A DNA stretch of 64,000 nt, taken from positions 62,001 through 126,000 of the forward strand of contig NZ_VFAH01000015.1 in the NCBI RefSeq assembly GCF_008929045.1, read 5' to 3'. The position numbers and the translations under genes were made by a program. The DNA comes from Noviherbaspirillum aerium. Lineage in GTDB: Bacteria > Pseudomonadota > Gammaproteobacteria > Burkholderiales > Burkholderiaceae_D. Shown here in pieces: positions 24,868-33,341 of the stretch. How positions within the stretch are numbered: position 1 is the stretch's first letter; the number at the start of each line of letters is the position of its first letter. Below the pieces are notes generated by a model. The model was given only the letters and a program-made list of their open reading frames with translations. It had not been told where the DNA came from and did not search any database.

Positions 24868-25160
24868 TGCAACTCCTCTCCAAGACAAAACAGAATAAAA
24901 ACTTATTTAAATTGCATTGCGCGGGCAAAGCGCATTGATAAAAGAGTCAGAGTTTCATCATAACGTTGAGGTAAATCATGCCGATTGATCTGGATCAATC
25001 CCCTCCAAGCGGAAAATGCACGCACTGCTGATTCTTATGATTCTTTTTGCCATGCTAACGTGCCCGGCTTTTGCAATATAGCAAGTTTTGAGCCAATCAT
25101 GAAGAAAAAGGGCGAACCGGCTACGGGGCTTTACCTTTCAATACGCGGCTGCGCTTCACC
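24868..25160. promoter_or_regulatory. phaAB promoter region
   Basis: This 293-base interval carries ATTGCATTGCGC (24911-24922), a near match to the TGC-N3-GCA motif found upstream of the phasins. A second GCGCATTG follows a few bases on. No gene is seen. The right side runs into element B. Confidence 0.45.
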
Positions 25161-25448
25161 AAGACCTGTTCATACTTGATTCGGGAGTGTGAAGGTGCCG
25201 TAAGCCTTGCAGGGCCAGGCACGAGGACGCGTCGTAGTGGTGCTACGGCAAGGACGACTCGGCGTCCCCTTGTAACGCTGCCATGCGACGCCTACAGTGC
25301 CTTCCGGGAGAGTTTCCACCGTAACGCGCGCTGGCGGCGTTGCATCGCTGGCAAAGGGGCCAGCCTATGCGTCGTCACCGCTACCGCCTCCGCCAACACG
25401 CGTTATGGTGCGAACGCATCTTTCGGATCAAGGGTGGACAGGCCCTAG
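25161..25448. mobile_element. Short inverted-repeat element B (MITE-like)
   Basis: The ends are imperfect inverted repeats: AAGACCTGTTCATACTTGAT on the left, and on the right the reverse complement TAGGGCCTGTCCACCCTTGA. The element ends at CTAG (25445-25448). Its interior closely matches element A in reverse orientation, including GCAGGGCCAGGCAC and GACGCGTCGTAG, with about 115 extra bases. At 288 bp it has no gene. Its CTAG forms the stop codon of the MarR gene. Confidence 0.75.
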
Positions 25449-25921
25449 GCTTCATCAATCAATTTCTGAAGAATCTGAAGCGTATCGAACCCTGCCCTCG
25501 CCTGATCTTCGCTCAGCCGGCCGACGGTTTCCGCACGCAATTGATTAATGGCGGCATTGATGCGCACCACGACGCGTCTTGCCTTGGGGGTAAGACGCAC
25601 CATCTTGACGCGCGCATCCTCCGGAGGCGCAATCCGCGTGACCCAAGCTTCGTCCTCAAGTTGCTTGACGAGGCGGGTGACGGTCGGCGGCTCGATGCCA
25701 AGCATGCGCGCCAGATCCGATTGGGCAAGTCCGCCTTCAATGCGGGAGAGATAGAGCAAGGCAGTCCAGCGCGACTGGCTCAAGCCGGTCGGCTTCAGGC
25801 GCTGCGTCACCTTGTCGCGCCAGGCGCGGCTGACATCGCCAATGGCCACCCCGAATTTTTCCTGGATGGTGCCCTGCGCCTGCATCTCGACAAGTTTCGT
25901 CAGTGGTTTCATGGTGCCCAT
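25445..25921 (-). CDS. MarR-family transcriptional regulator
   Basis: This 158-residue winged-helix repressor has the MarR core LKPTGLSQSRWTALLYLSRIEGGLAQSDLARMLGIEPPTVTRLVKQLEDEAWVTRIAPPEDARVKMVRLTPKAR, with the wing Asp-Ala-Arg. The first 20 residues form the dimerisation helix. ATG 25912 is an alternative start. The TAG stop lies in the CTAG border of element B. A palindrome is 27 bases upstream. Beside it is a remnant of an efflux adaptor, the usual partner of this regulator type. Confidence 0.9.
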   Translation of the reverse strand: MGTMKPLTKLVEMQAQGTIQEKFGVAIGDVSRAWRDKVTQRLKPTGLSQSRWTALLYLSRIEGGLAQSDLARMLGIEPPTVTRLVKQLEDEAWVTRIAPPEDARVKMVRLTPKARRVVVRINAAINQLRAETVGRLSEDQARAGFDTLQILQKLIDEA

Positions 25922-25947
25922 GCAAGCGATTTTAGCTCATATGCCAG

Positions 25948-25970
25948 AATAGTTTGCATAGCTAACTATT
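25948..25970. promoter_or_regulatory. Palindromic operator candidate for the MarR regulator
   Basis: AATAGTT (25948-25954), 9-base spacer TGCATAGCT, and AACTATT (25964-25970) form a perfect 7-base-arm palindrome between the regulator and the decayed efflux gene. The spacing and AT-rich arms fit MarR-family binding sites. Confidence 0.6.
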
Positions 25971-26039
25971 TTGGACCATGGGCTTCATCCTGCCCTGCAT
26001 GCCGCCTTGAAGGCGTTGCGGAGCTTGTTTCCGTTCTTC

Positions 26040-26270
26040 ATGGAGAAACCTTTTCCCGTTACTGTTCTTGTGCTGCTGTTCTCTCCGATTTCGAGCGCCA
26101 GCTGGCGCGGCCGCCACCTCCTAGGCAAAGGCTTCATTTCGCAAGGCGCAGTTGATACGGTGCAAAGCCAAGTCGACAGCGCACGTGCAACCTTGTAGAC
26201 CGACCAGGCCGCCATCAATGCTGCGCGACTGGCTTTGAGCTACACGTATAGCCGCGGGAGTTCCTCGGGA
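26040..26270 (+). pseudogene. Remnant of an HlyD/RND-type efflux adaptor gene
   Basis: The frame reads MEKPFPVTVLVLLFSPISSA, then GKGFISQGAVDTVQSQVDSARATL, a stop codon (26196-26198) and TDQAAINAARLALSYTYSRG. The part around FISQGAVDTVQSQVDSARATL.TDQAAINAARLALSYT is a clear membrane-fusion-protein coiled-coil/lipoyl segment. It is interrupted by an in-frame stop, and the rest is missing or scrambled. A MarR-controlled efflux operon probably decayed here. Confidence 0.75.
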
Positions 26271-26438
26271 TGCGCTCGCGACGTCAGCAGCGATTTCCGG
26301 CTCAAATGCCTGCCGGAATCGCTGCGTATCAACCGTGACAATGCCAACCTGCTCGGGGTACTGATGCAGGACCTGCGTAGCGCCCCAGGAAAAACGCGAG
26401 ACGGGAAACCGGCGCCGCCCGGGCGCCGCAAGGCCAGC

Positions 26439-27251
26439 TTACAGACGGCGCAGGCGCTCGACCAGTTCCAGCAGACGTGGCTTGACTTCGTTGAGCAGGA
26501 AGTCGGGAGAGAGATTGAACGAGGGACCTCCGCAATTGATGCTCAGGATGGAGGTGCCGTTGGTGGGCCGGAAAGCGACGGCAATGGCATTGACATCATG
26601 CTGCCAGTCACCGAACGAGGTGCAGCAGCCGATGCGGTGGTATTCCTCGACCGAACGCGCGACTCCCTCCTCGATGGCGGGCCATTTGAGTTCGTCGAGT
26701 TCGCGCACGCGTTCCAGGATATCGCTGCGCTCGCTGTTGGATGTTTCCGCCAGATAGGCACGGCCCATGGCGGTCTGTGCGATCGGGATGCGCGCGCCGA
26801 CGTCCAGCCGCAAGGTCAGCGCGGCCTGGCTGCGGCAGTTTTCGATATAGATCATGCTGAGACGGTCGCGCATGCCGAGCGACACGGTGGCATGGGAAAA
26901 GTCGGCCAGCTCCTGCATGTAAGGACGCGCATACTGGCGGATGTCGAGCTTGGACAGCATCGCGCTGCCCAGTGCCAGGCTGGCGGTGCCGAGCCGGTAT
27001 TTGCCGACTTGCTCGTCATACTGCAGATAGCCGAGCTTGGTCAGCGTATAGGTCAGGCGCGAAACCGTCGACTTCGGCAGCTTTGCCCTTTCGGCAAGTT
27101 CCTGGTTGCCGAGCATCTTTTCTCCGGAACGAAAGCAGGACAGCAACTCCAGGCCGCGCGCCAGCGCGGTGACGAAATGGCGGTCTTCCTTGGCGTTGGA
27201 CTGCTTTGCCGCCGGCATGTCTTCTTCGTTGATGTCGTTGACGTCGTCCAT
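26439..27251 (-). CDS. IclR-family transcriptional regulator
   Basis: The 270-residue protein has an N-terminal winged helix (VTALARGLELLSCFRSGEKMLGNQELAERAKLPKSTVSRLTYTLTKLGYLQYDEQVGKYRLG, about 27-90) and the IclR ligand domain with MIYIENCRSQ...RIPIAQTAMGRAYLA and the SFGDWQHDVNAIAVAF segment. This layout matches PcaR/PobR-type regulators of aromatic and dicarboxylate pathways. It sits beside the catabolic island, so it probably controls it. The start ATG 27251 has a modest GAG upstream; a TTG is in frame at 27266. Confidence 0.88.
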   Translation of the reverse strand: MDDVNDINEEDMPAAKQSNAKEDRHFVTALARGLELLSCFRSGEKMLGNQELAERAKLPKSTVSRLTYTLTKLGYLQYDEQVGKYRLGTASLALGSAMLSKLDIRQYARPYMQELADFSHATVSLGMRDRLSMIYIENCRSQAALTLRLDVGARIPIAQTAMGRAYLAETSNSERSDILERVRELDELKWPAIEEGVARSVEEYHRIGCCTSFGDWQHDVNAIAVAFRPTNGTSILSINCGGPSFNLSPDFLLNEVKPRLLELVERLRRL

Positions 27252-27448
27252 GGCATCTCGTTTCAATTGCGGTCGCCTTCCTCATCCAGTGTTACGGGCG
27301 GCTTGCGAGGTGTAGCCGCGACGATTGGTAAATAGCTGCTTCACGGCATTATCCGACATCGCGCTGCCAAAGCAAAATCAATGAATTCGATTCCATGGCT
27401 TGCGCCCGGGGAAGGATGCATTTCAGGCATGCACCTCCGGCATGCTCT

Positions 27449-28984
27449 TCAAACATGCATCTGCTGCGCCCGCTGCTGTAATTCCTTCTTCAGGATCTTG
27501 CCCGTGGCAGCTGCCGGCAGCTGTTCGAGAACGATGACATCGGAAGGAACCTTGTACGGCGACAAGTTGGCCTTCAGATGCGCACGCAGCGCTTCCATGT
27601 CGATGGTGCTGCCTTGCGCGCATTCCACAAACGCCACCACCTCCTCGTTGCCCTCGACGGTGCGGCCAACGACCGCGGACTGCACCACGTCGGGATAGGC
27701 GTTCAATACCTGCTCCACTTCGATCGGGTAGACGTTGAAGCCCGAGCGGATGATCAGCTCCTTGCTGCGGCCGACAATGGCGATCGCGCCATCATCCTGC
27801 TGGCAGGCCAGATCGCCGGTACGCAGCCAGCCGTCCGGCGTGACCGCCTCGGCAGTCAGTTCCGGCGCGCGGTAATAGCCTTTCATCACGTTCGGACCGC
27901 GTACCCACAATTCGCCGACACCCTCGCTGTCCTGGTCGGCGCCATGCAGCAGGATTTCGACGCCGGGAATGGCCTGGCCGACCGAGCAGTCGGCGCGGGG
28001 CGCATCCAGGCGGGTCTGGCAGATGGACGGCGAGGCTTCGGTCATGCCGTAGCCGTTCTGGAGGATCAGGCCGAAGGTTTTTTCGAATGCTTCCTTCAGC
28101 GGCATGGTCAGAGGAGCGCCGCCCGACTGGGCAACGCGCAGCGCGGGTGCGCGTAGCGCCACCCCGTTGCTTTCTCCCCATTCAAGCAGTTTCGCGTACA
28201 TCGCGGGCGCGCCATGCATCACGGTAATGCCCTCGTTGGCAAGCGCATGCGCCAGCGTTTCGGGCTGGTAGCGCGCCACGAGATGAAGCGATGCGCCGCC
28301 AAGCAGTGCGGCAACCAGCAGCGCCGACAGTCCGTAGACATGGGACAGCGGGAGCACGCCGTAAATGACATCGGTCGGCACCAGCTTGCGCATGCGGCAA
28401 TTATTGGCCCCAATGAACAGGAGATTGGCATGGGTCAGCATGACGGCTTTCGGCGCACCGGTCGTGCCCGAGGTATAGACCATCGCGGCTACCTGTTTCG
28501 CGCCGTCTTCCTCCACCGGTTCGGGCTGCGTGCCCTCGTTCAGCGGTCCGAGCATCAATGACCCAATGGCCGGCCACTCGACCGTCTTCGCGCCGCGCTG
28601 TTCGCCATGGGCCCTGGCCTGTGACGAGACAGCGCTGAAGTACAGCGCGATACGGGCGCCGGAATGGGACAGGAAATTGTCGATCTCGCGTGCCGACAGG
28701 CGTGCGTTGACCGTCGCCGACCAGGCCTGCAGCCGGCTGACGGCAAGGATGCATACCGCCAGGGAAACGCAGTTCTCGGCCACCAGCAGGACCCGGTCGC
28801 CGGCGCGCACCCCGGCATCCTGCAGTTTGCCGGCCGCCTCGTCGACCGCTGTAGCCAGTTCTCCGTAGGAAAGCCGGCGTTCGCTATCCGCAAGCGCGAT
28901 CTTGTCCGGATAACTGGCGGTCCAAGTCAGGAAAACCTCATGGATTCGGCAAGGGCTGCCCGGCTGGTTGACGGTATGGTTCAT
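27449..28984 (-). CDS. Acyl-CoA synthetase (AMP-forming ligase)
   Basis: This 511-residue ANL-superfamily enzyme activates a carboxylic acid with ATP and CoA. Motifs are the P-loop-like VYTSGTTGAPKAVMLTH, the GYGMTEASP acid-binding motif, the WLRTGD hinge region and the C-terminal PIEVEQVLNAYP...GKILKKEL with the catalytic Lys. The start has GAGGAAG upstream. It is divergent from the catabolic operon and is the most likely supplier of its CoA-ester substrate (dicarboxylate or fatty acid). Substrate specificity is inference. Confidence 0.9.
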   Translation of the reverse strand: MNHTVNQPGSPCRIHEVFLTWTASYPDKIALADSERRLSYGELATAVDEAAGKLQDAGVRAGDRVLLVAENCVSLAVCILAVSRLQAWSATVNARLSAREIDNFLSHSGARIALYFSAVSSQARAHGEQRGAKTVEWPAIGSLMLGPLNEGTQPEPVEEDGAKQVAAMVYTSGTTGAPKAVMLTHANLLFIGANNCRMRKLVPTDVIYGVLPLSHVYGLSALLVAALLGGASLHLVARYQPETLAHALANEGITVMHGAPAMYAKLLEWGESNGVALRAPALRVAQSGGAPLTMPLKEAFEKTFGLILQNGYGMTEASPSICQTRLDAPRADCSVGQAIPGVEILLHGADQDSEGVGELWVRGPNVMKGYYRAPELTAEAVTPDGWLRTGDLACQQDDGAIAIVGRSKELIIRSGFNVYPIEVEQVLNAYPDVVQSAVVGRTVEGNEEVVAFVECAQGSTIDMEALRAHLKANLSPYKVPSDVIVLEQLPAAATGKILKKELQQRAQQMHV

Positions 28985-29237
28985 GACATCTTCCTCAATT
29001 ACATGGCATGCAAGGACGTCCGCCTCGTATTGCCTGTCGTGCAAGCCGAAATAGTGGCATACAGCAAATTGAAATGCAATCGAAATGCGGAATAATGTTC
29101 CACTGTGCAGTTCAACAATGCATGAAGCTAATGACAACCAAACAGCTGACCCAGATTTCTGGCAACTTTTCCTGGCGACACATTAAATTCCTTGAATTAA
29201 GTCCAAGGCAATCGACGGCGAGACGGGAAGCGATTTC

Positions 29238-29266
29238 TTGACATCATGTAGGCAAACACATACAGT
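29238..29266 (+). promoter_or_regulatory. Sigma-70-type promoter of the catabolic operon
   Basis: TTGACA (29238-29243), a 17-base spacer and TACAGT (29261-29266) form a consensus-like promoter about 60 bases before the first operon gene. Confidence 0.75.
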
Positions 29267-29285
29267 GCCGTTTTAAGGATTTTTC

Positions 29286-29300
29286 TTCTGCACTGCAGAA
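29286..29300. promoter_or_regulatory. Palindromic operator candidate in the operon leader
   Basis: TTCTGCA-C-TGCAGAA is a perfect 7-base-arm palindrome just downstream of the predicted start site. This position suits repression by the nearby IclR or another regulator. Confidence 0.6.
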
Positions 29301-29327
29301 CTTTATTCCAAATCTGAGGAGATAAGG

Positions 29328-30869
29328 ATGGAGACAGGATCACGGCCGGCGCCGACTTCGCCGGATTTGATCATCGGGCTGGTCGGCTGCGGCATCATGG
29401 GAAGGGGAATCGCGCAGATCGCCGTGCTGTCAGGCGCCCGCGTGCGCCTGCACGACGGCCGGGAAGGCGCCGCCGCGGCGGCGCGGGACGAACTGATTGC
29501 CACCTTCGGCAAGCTCGTCGAAAAGGGCAAGCTGGATGGAGCCGCGGCACAGCAGGCCGGCGAACGGCTTGCCGCGTGCAAGGGCCTGGACGACATGGCG
29601 GACTGCCATGTGATCGTCGAAGCCATCGTGGAAAATCTCGATGCCAAGAAGGCACTGTTCGCTTCCCTCGAAGGCATCGTTTCCACCGACGCCATCCTCG
29701 CTACCAATACCTCTTCCCTGCCTGTCACCGCGATCGCCGCCGGCCTCAAGCATCCGGAGCGCGTCGCCGGTTTCCACTTCTTCAATCCGGTGCCATTGAT
29801 GAAGATCGTGGAAGCCATCGGCGGCTTCCTGACCGCGCCCGCGGTGGTGGATTACCTGCTCGCGCTCGGCAAGCATTGGGGCCATACCGCAGTGCGGGCC
29901 AAGGATACGCCCGGCTTCATCGTCAATCATGCGGGGCGCGGATACGGCACCGAAGGCTTGCGCCTGCTGGCTGAAGGCGTCGCATCGGTGCCGGCGCTGG
30001 ACAACATCCTGCGCGACACCGCCGGCTTCCGCCTTGGTCCGTGCGAGCTGCTGGACCTGACCGGCCTCGACGTCTCCCATCCGGTGATGGAGTCGATCTA
30101 CCACCAGTACTATGAAGAGCCGCGCTTCCGTCCGCAGGTGCATACCCGCCAGATGCTGACCGCGGGCGCGCTCGGCAAGAAGGTGGGCCACGGTTTCTAT
30201 CGCTACGGCGCCGACGGCAAGAAGGAAGCCGTCGCGGAACCGGCGCAGCCTACCGCCAAGGCAACCAGTGCCTGGCTTAGCCAGGAACGTCCGGAACTGG
30301 CCGAGCGCATCGCGGTGCTGATCGCCGCCGCCGGCATTCCGCTGGAATCGGGCGAGCGCCCCAGCGATTCCGCGCTGTGCATCGTGACCCCGCTCGGCGA
30401 AGACGCCACCACCTGCTGCGTGCGTGAAAACCTGGATGCGCGTCGCACGGTGGGCGTGGAAGCGCTGTTCGATGCCAGCCGCCGCCGTGTGGTGATGACG
30501 ACGCCGGCCACCGATGCGCAGTATCTGGCAATGGCCTGCGGCCTGTTCGGCGCCACCGGTACCCCGGTCAGCGTCATCCGCGACAGCGCCGGACTGGTCT
30601 CGCAGCGCGTGGTCGCGCATATCGTCAATATCGCCTGTGAAATCGCGCAGCAGGGCATCGCCGATCCGCAGGACATCGACCGCGCGGTGACGCTGGGCCT
30701 CGGCTATCCGCTCGGCCCTCTCGCCTGGGGCGACCAGCTCGGCCCGCGCACCGTGCTTGCCATCCTGAAGAATCTTGAACAGCAAACCGGCGACAGCCGC
30801 TACCGCCCCAGCCCCTGGCTGCAGCGTCGCGCCCTGCTCGGCCTCTCACTACATCACAAGGAGATCTGA
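29328..30869 (+). CDS. 3-hydroxyacyl-CoA dehydrogenase (PaaH-like, two 3HCDH domains)
   Basis: This 513-residue NAD-dependent enzyme oxidises 3-hydroxyacyl-CoA to 3-oxoacyl-CoA. The Rossmann loop is GLVGCGIMGRGIAQ (17-30), the active-site segment is NTSSLPVTAIA...GFHFFNPVPLMKIVEAI, and two C-terminal dimerisation domains follow (DTPGFIVNHAGRGYGTEGLRL and VSQRVVAHIVNIACEIAQQGIADPQDIDRAV). The PaaH/PimF-like size and absence of an N-terminal hydratase show that dehydration must come from another protein. It is the first gene of the operon; the Shine-Dalgarno sequence is GAGGAGA. Confidence 0.92.
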   Translation: METGSRPAPTSPDLIIGLVGCGIMGRGIAQIAVLSGARVRLHDGREGAAAAARDELIATFGKLVEKGKLDGAAAQQAGERLAACKGLDDMADCHVIVEAIVENLDAKKALFASLEGIVSTDAILATNTSSLPVTAIAAGLKHPERVAGFHFFNPVPLMKIVEAIGGFLTAPAVVDYLLALGKHWGHTAVRAKDTPGFIVNHAGRGYGTEGLRLLAEGVASVPALDNILRDTAGFRLGPCELLDLTGLDVSHPVMESIYHQYYEEPRFRPQVHTRQMLTAGALGKKVGHGFYRYGADGKKEAVAEPAQPTAKATSAWLSQERPELAERIAVLIAAAGIPLESGERPSDSALCIVTPLGEDATTCCVRENLDARRTVGVEALFDASRRRVVMTTPATDAQYLAMACGLFGATGTPVSVIRDSAGLVSQRVVAHIVNIACEIAQQGIADPQDIDRAVTLGLGYPLGPLAWGDQLGPRTVLAILKNLEQQTGDSRYRPSPWLQRRALLGLSLHHKEI

Positions 30870-30872
30870 TCC

Positions 30873-32075
30873 ATGCTCGACGCTTACATTTACGATGGCC
30901 TGCGTTCCCCCATCGGCCGCCATGGCGGCGCTCTGGCAGCGGTGCGTCCCGATGACCTGGCGGCCGAAGTCATGCGCGCCGTGGTCGCCCGCAATCCCTG
31001 GAAACCGGAACAGATCGAAGACGTGATCCTTGGCGACACCAACCAAGCCGGCGAGGATTCGCGCAACGTCGCCCGCAATGCCCTGCTCGCCGCCGGCCTG
31101 CCGGTGACCGTCGCCGGACAGACCGTCAACCGGCTGTGCGCCAGCGGCCTTGCCGCCATCATGGATGCAGCCCGTGCCGTCACCTGCGGCGAAGGCGAGC
31201 TGTATCTGGCCGGCGGCGTGGAAAGCATGAGCCGCGCTCCCTTCGTCGTCGCCAAATCCGAATCCGCATTCAGCCGCGACTTCAAGGTATTCGACACCAC
31301 CATCGGCGCCCGCTTCCCCAATCCCAAGGTCACCAAGGAATTCGGCGGCCACACCATGCCGGAAACCGGCGACAACGTGGCCCATGAATTCGGCATCACC
31401 CGCGAGCAGGCCGATGCCTTCGCGCTGGCATCGCAGATGAAATACCACGCCGCGCTGCAGGATGGTTTCTACACCGGCGAAATCCATCCGATCAGCGTGC
31501 CGACCGGCCGCAAGACGCCGCCGGTACTGGTCGACAAGGATGAGCATCCGCGCCCCGAAACCACCGCCGCGACACTCGAAAAGCTCAAGCCGCTGTTCGA
31601 AGGCGGCGTCGTCACGGCCGGCAATGCGTCGGGCATCAATGACGGTGCAGCGGCTCTCCTGATCGGCAGCCGTGCCGTCGGCGAGCAGGCCGGCAAGGCG
31701 CCGATGGTGCGCATCCTGTCGGCGGCGGTTGCCGGCGTCGAGCCGCGCGTCATGGGCATCGGCCCTGTCTATGCGATCCGCAAGGCGCTGCAGCGCGCCA
31801 ACCTGTCGCTGGCCGACATGGACATCATTGAAATCAATGAAGCCTTCGCCAGCCAGGTGCTCGGCTGCCTGAAGCTGCTGGAGATCGATTTCAACGACAG
31901 CCGCGTCAATCCCAACGGCGGCGCCATCGCCATCGGCCATCCGCTCGGCGCATCCGGTGCCCGCCTGGCCCTGAGCGCCAGCCGCGAACTCGCCCGCCGC
32001 AACGGCCGCTATGCGGTCGTCAGCCTGTGCATCGGCGTCGGCCAGGGCCTGGCCGTCGTTATCGAAAAAGTCTAA
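30873..32075 (+). CDS. 3-oxoacyl-CoA thiolase (PcaF/PaaJ-like)
   Basis: This 400-residue thiolase cleaves 3-oxoacyl-CoA. The nucleophile is Cys89 in NRLCASGLAA, with [16 protein letters not shown] and the CIGVGQG motif completing the active site. The sequence (EINEAFASQVLGCLKLLEID, DYIYDGLRSPIGRHGGAL) is of the 3-oxoadipyl-CoA thiolase type, which acts on dicarboxylyl-CoA esters. Here it is expected to split 3-oxopimeloyl-CoA into glutaryl-CoA and acetyl-CoA. It starts 3 bases after the dehydrogenase. Confidence 0.93.
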   Translation: MLDAYIYDGLRSPIGRHGGALAAVRPDDLAAEVMRAVVARNPWKPEQIEDVILGDTNQAGEDSRNVARNALLAAGLPVTVAGQTVNRLCASGLAAIMDAARAVTCGEGELYLAGGVESMSRAPFVVAKSESAFSRDFKVFDTTIGARFPNPKVTKEFGGHTMPETGDNVAHEFGITREQADAFALASQMKYHAALQDGFYTGEIHPISVPTGRKTPPVLVDKDEHPRPETTAATLEKLKPLFEGGVVTAGNASGINDGAAALLIGSRAVGEQAGKAPMVRILSAAVAGVEPRVMGIGPVYAIRKALQRANLSLADMDIIEINEAFASQVLGCLKLLEIDFNDSRVNPNGGAIAIGHPLGASGARLALSASRELARRNGRYAVVSLCIGVGQGLAVVIEKV

Positions 32076-32108
32076 GCAAAGTCCACGCATTCAAGATCGG
32101 AGACCATC

Positions 32109-33290
32109 ATGTCCAGCCACAAAGTTCAATTCCACTGGGACGACCCGCTGCTGCTGAACGAGCAGCTCACCGCCGACGAACGCGCCGTCCGCGAAGCCGC
32201 CAACGCCTATTGCCAGGACAAGCTGCAGCCGCGCGTGCTCGAAGCCTTCCGCCATGAAACCACCGACCCGGCCATCTTCCGCGAGATGGGCGAACTCGGC
32301 CTGCTCGGCCCGACCATTCCCGAACAGTACGGAGGGCCCGGCCTGAACTACGTGTCCTACGGCCTGATCGCCCGCGAGGTCGAACGCGTCGATTCCGGCT
32401 ACCGCTCGATGATGAGCGTACAGTCCTCGCTGGTCATGGTGCCGATCTTCGAATTCGGCAATGAAGAGACAAAACAGAAGTACCTGCCCAAGCTGGCCAC
32501 CGGCGAATGGATCGGCTGCTTCGGCCTGACCGAGCCGAACCACGGCTCCGATCCCGGCTCCATGGTCACCCGTGCCAGGAAAGTCGACGGCGGCTACTGC
32601 CTGACCGGCAGCAAGATGTGGATTTCCAACTCCCCGATCGCCGATGTGTTCGTGGTCTGGGCGAAGGATGACGAAGGCGCGATCCGCGGCTTCGTGCTGG
32701 AAAAGGGCTGGAAGGGGCTGAGCGCACCGGCCATCCACGGCAAGTTCGGCTTGCGCGCCTCGATCACCGGCGAAATCGTGATGGATGAAGTGTTCTGCCC
32801 GGAAGAGAACGCCTTCCCGGAAGTGCGCGGCCTGAAGGGCCCGTTCACCTGCCTCAATTCCGCCCGCTACGGCATTGCCTGGGGCGCGCTCGGCGCCGCC
32901 GAATCCTGCTGGCATACCGCACGCCAGTATGTGCTCGACCGCAAGCAGTTCGGCAAGCCGCTGGCCGCCAACCAGCTGATCCAGAAGAAGCTGGCCGACA
33001 TGCAGACCGAGATCACCATGGGCCTGCAGGGCTGCCTGCGCCTGGGGCGCATGAAGGACGAAGGCACCGCCGCCGTGGCCATCACCTCGATGATGAAGCG
33101 CAATTCCTGCGGCAAGGCGCTGGACGTGGCGCGCATGGCGCGCGACATGCTGGGCGGGAATGGCATTTCGGACGAATTCGGCGTGATCCGCCACATGGTC
33201 AACCTGGAAGTCGTCAACACCTATGAAGGCACGCACGACATCCATGCGCTGATCCTGGGCCGCGAGCAGACCGGCATTGCCGCCTTCTGA
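32109..33290 (+). CDS. gcdH: Glutaryl-CoA dehydrogenase
   Basis: This 393-residue acyl-CoA dehydrogenase oxidatively decarboxylates glutaryl-CoA to crotonyl-CoA and CO2 with FAD. The catalytic Glu373 is in [24 protein letters not shown], which is specific for GcdH, and the substrate-binding EPNHGSDP and FGLRAS segments are typical. Its place directly after the thiolase shows that glutaryl-CoA is the expected intermediate. Electrons go to ETF, which is not encoded in the window. Confidence 0.97.
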   Translation: MSSHKVQFHWDDPLLLNEQLTADERAVREAANAYCQDKLQPRVLEAFRHETTDPAIFREMGELGLLGPTIPEQYGGPGLNYVSYGLIAREVERVDSGYRSMMSVQSSLVMVPIFEFGNEETKQKYLPKLATGEWIGCFGLTEPNHGSDPGSMVTRARKVDGGYCLTGSKMWISNSPIADVFVVWAKDDEGAIRGFVLEKGWKGLSAPAIHGKFGLRASITGEIVMDEVFCPEENAFPEVRGLKGPFTCLNSARYGIAWGALGAAESCWHTARQYVLDRKQFGKPLAANQLIQKKLADMQTEITMGLQGCLRLGRMKDEGTAAVAITSMMKRNSCGKALDVARMARDMLGGNGISDEFGVIRHMVNLEVVNTYEGTHDIHALILGREQTGIAAF

Positions 33291-33341
33291 TCATTCGGAT
33301 CGGCGGCGCTCCAAGGCTAAACAAAAACACCAGAGGCACAC

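Noticed and set aside
23662-24963. 433-codon plus-strand frame opposite phaA
   Set aside because: phaA is beyond doubt on the minus strand. The plus frame has no motif, and its His/Arg/Gly-rich product is a shadow.
26235-27335. 366-codon plus-strand frame opposite the IclR gene
   Set aside because: Part of it overlaps the efflux remnant frame, but beyond about 26270 it is the antisense of a clear IclR regulator and lacks motifs.
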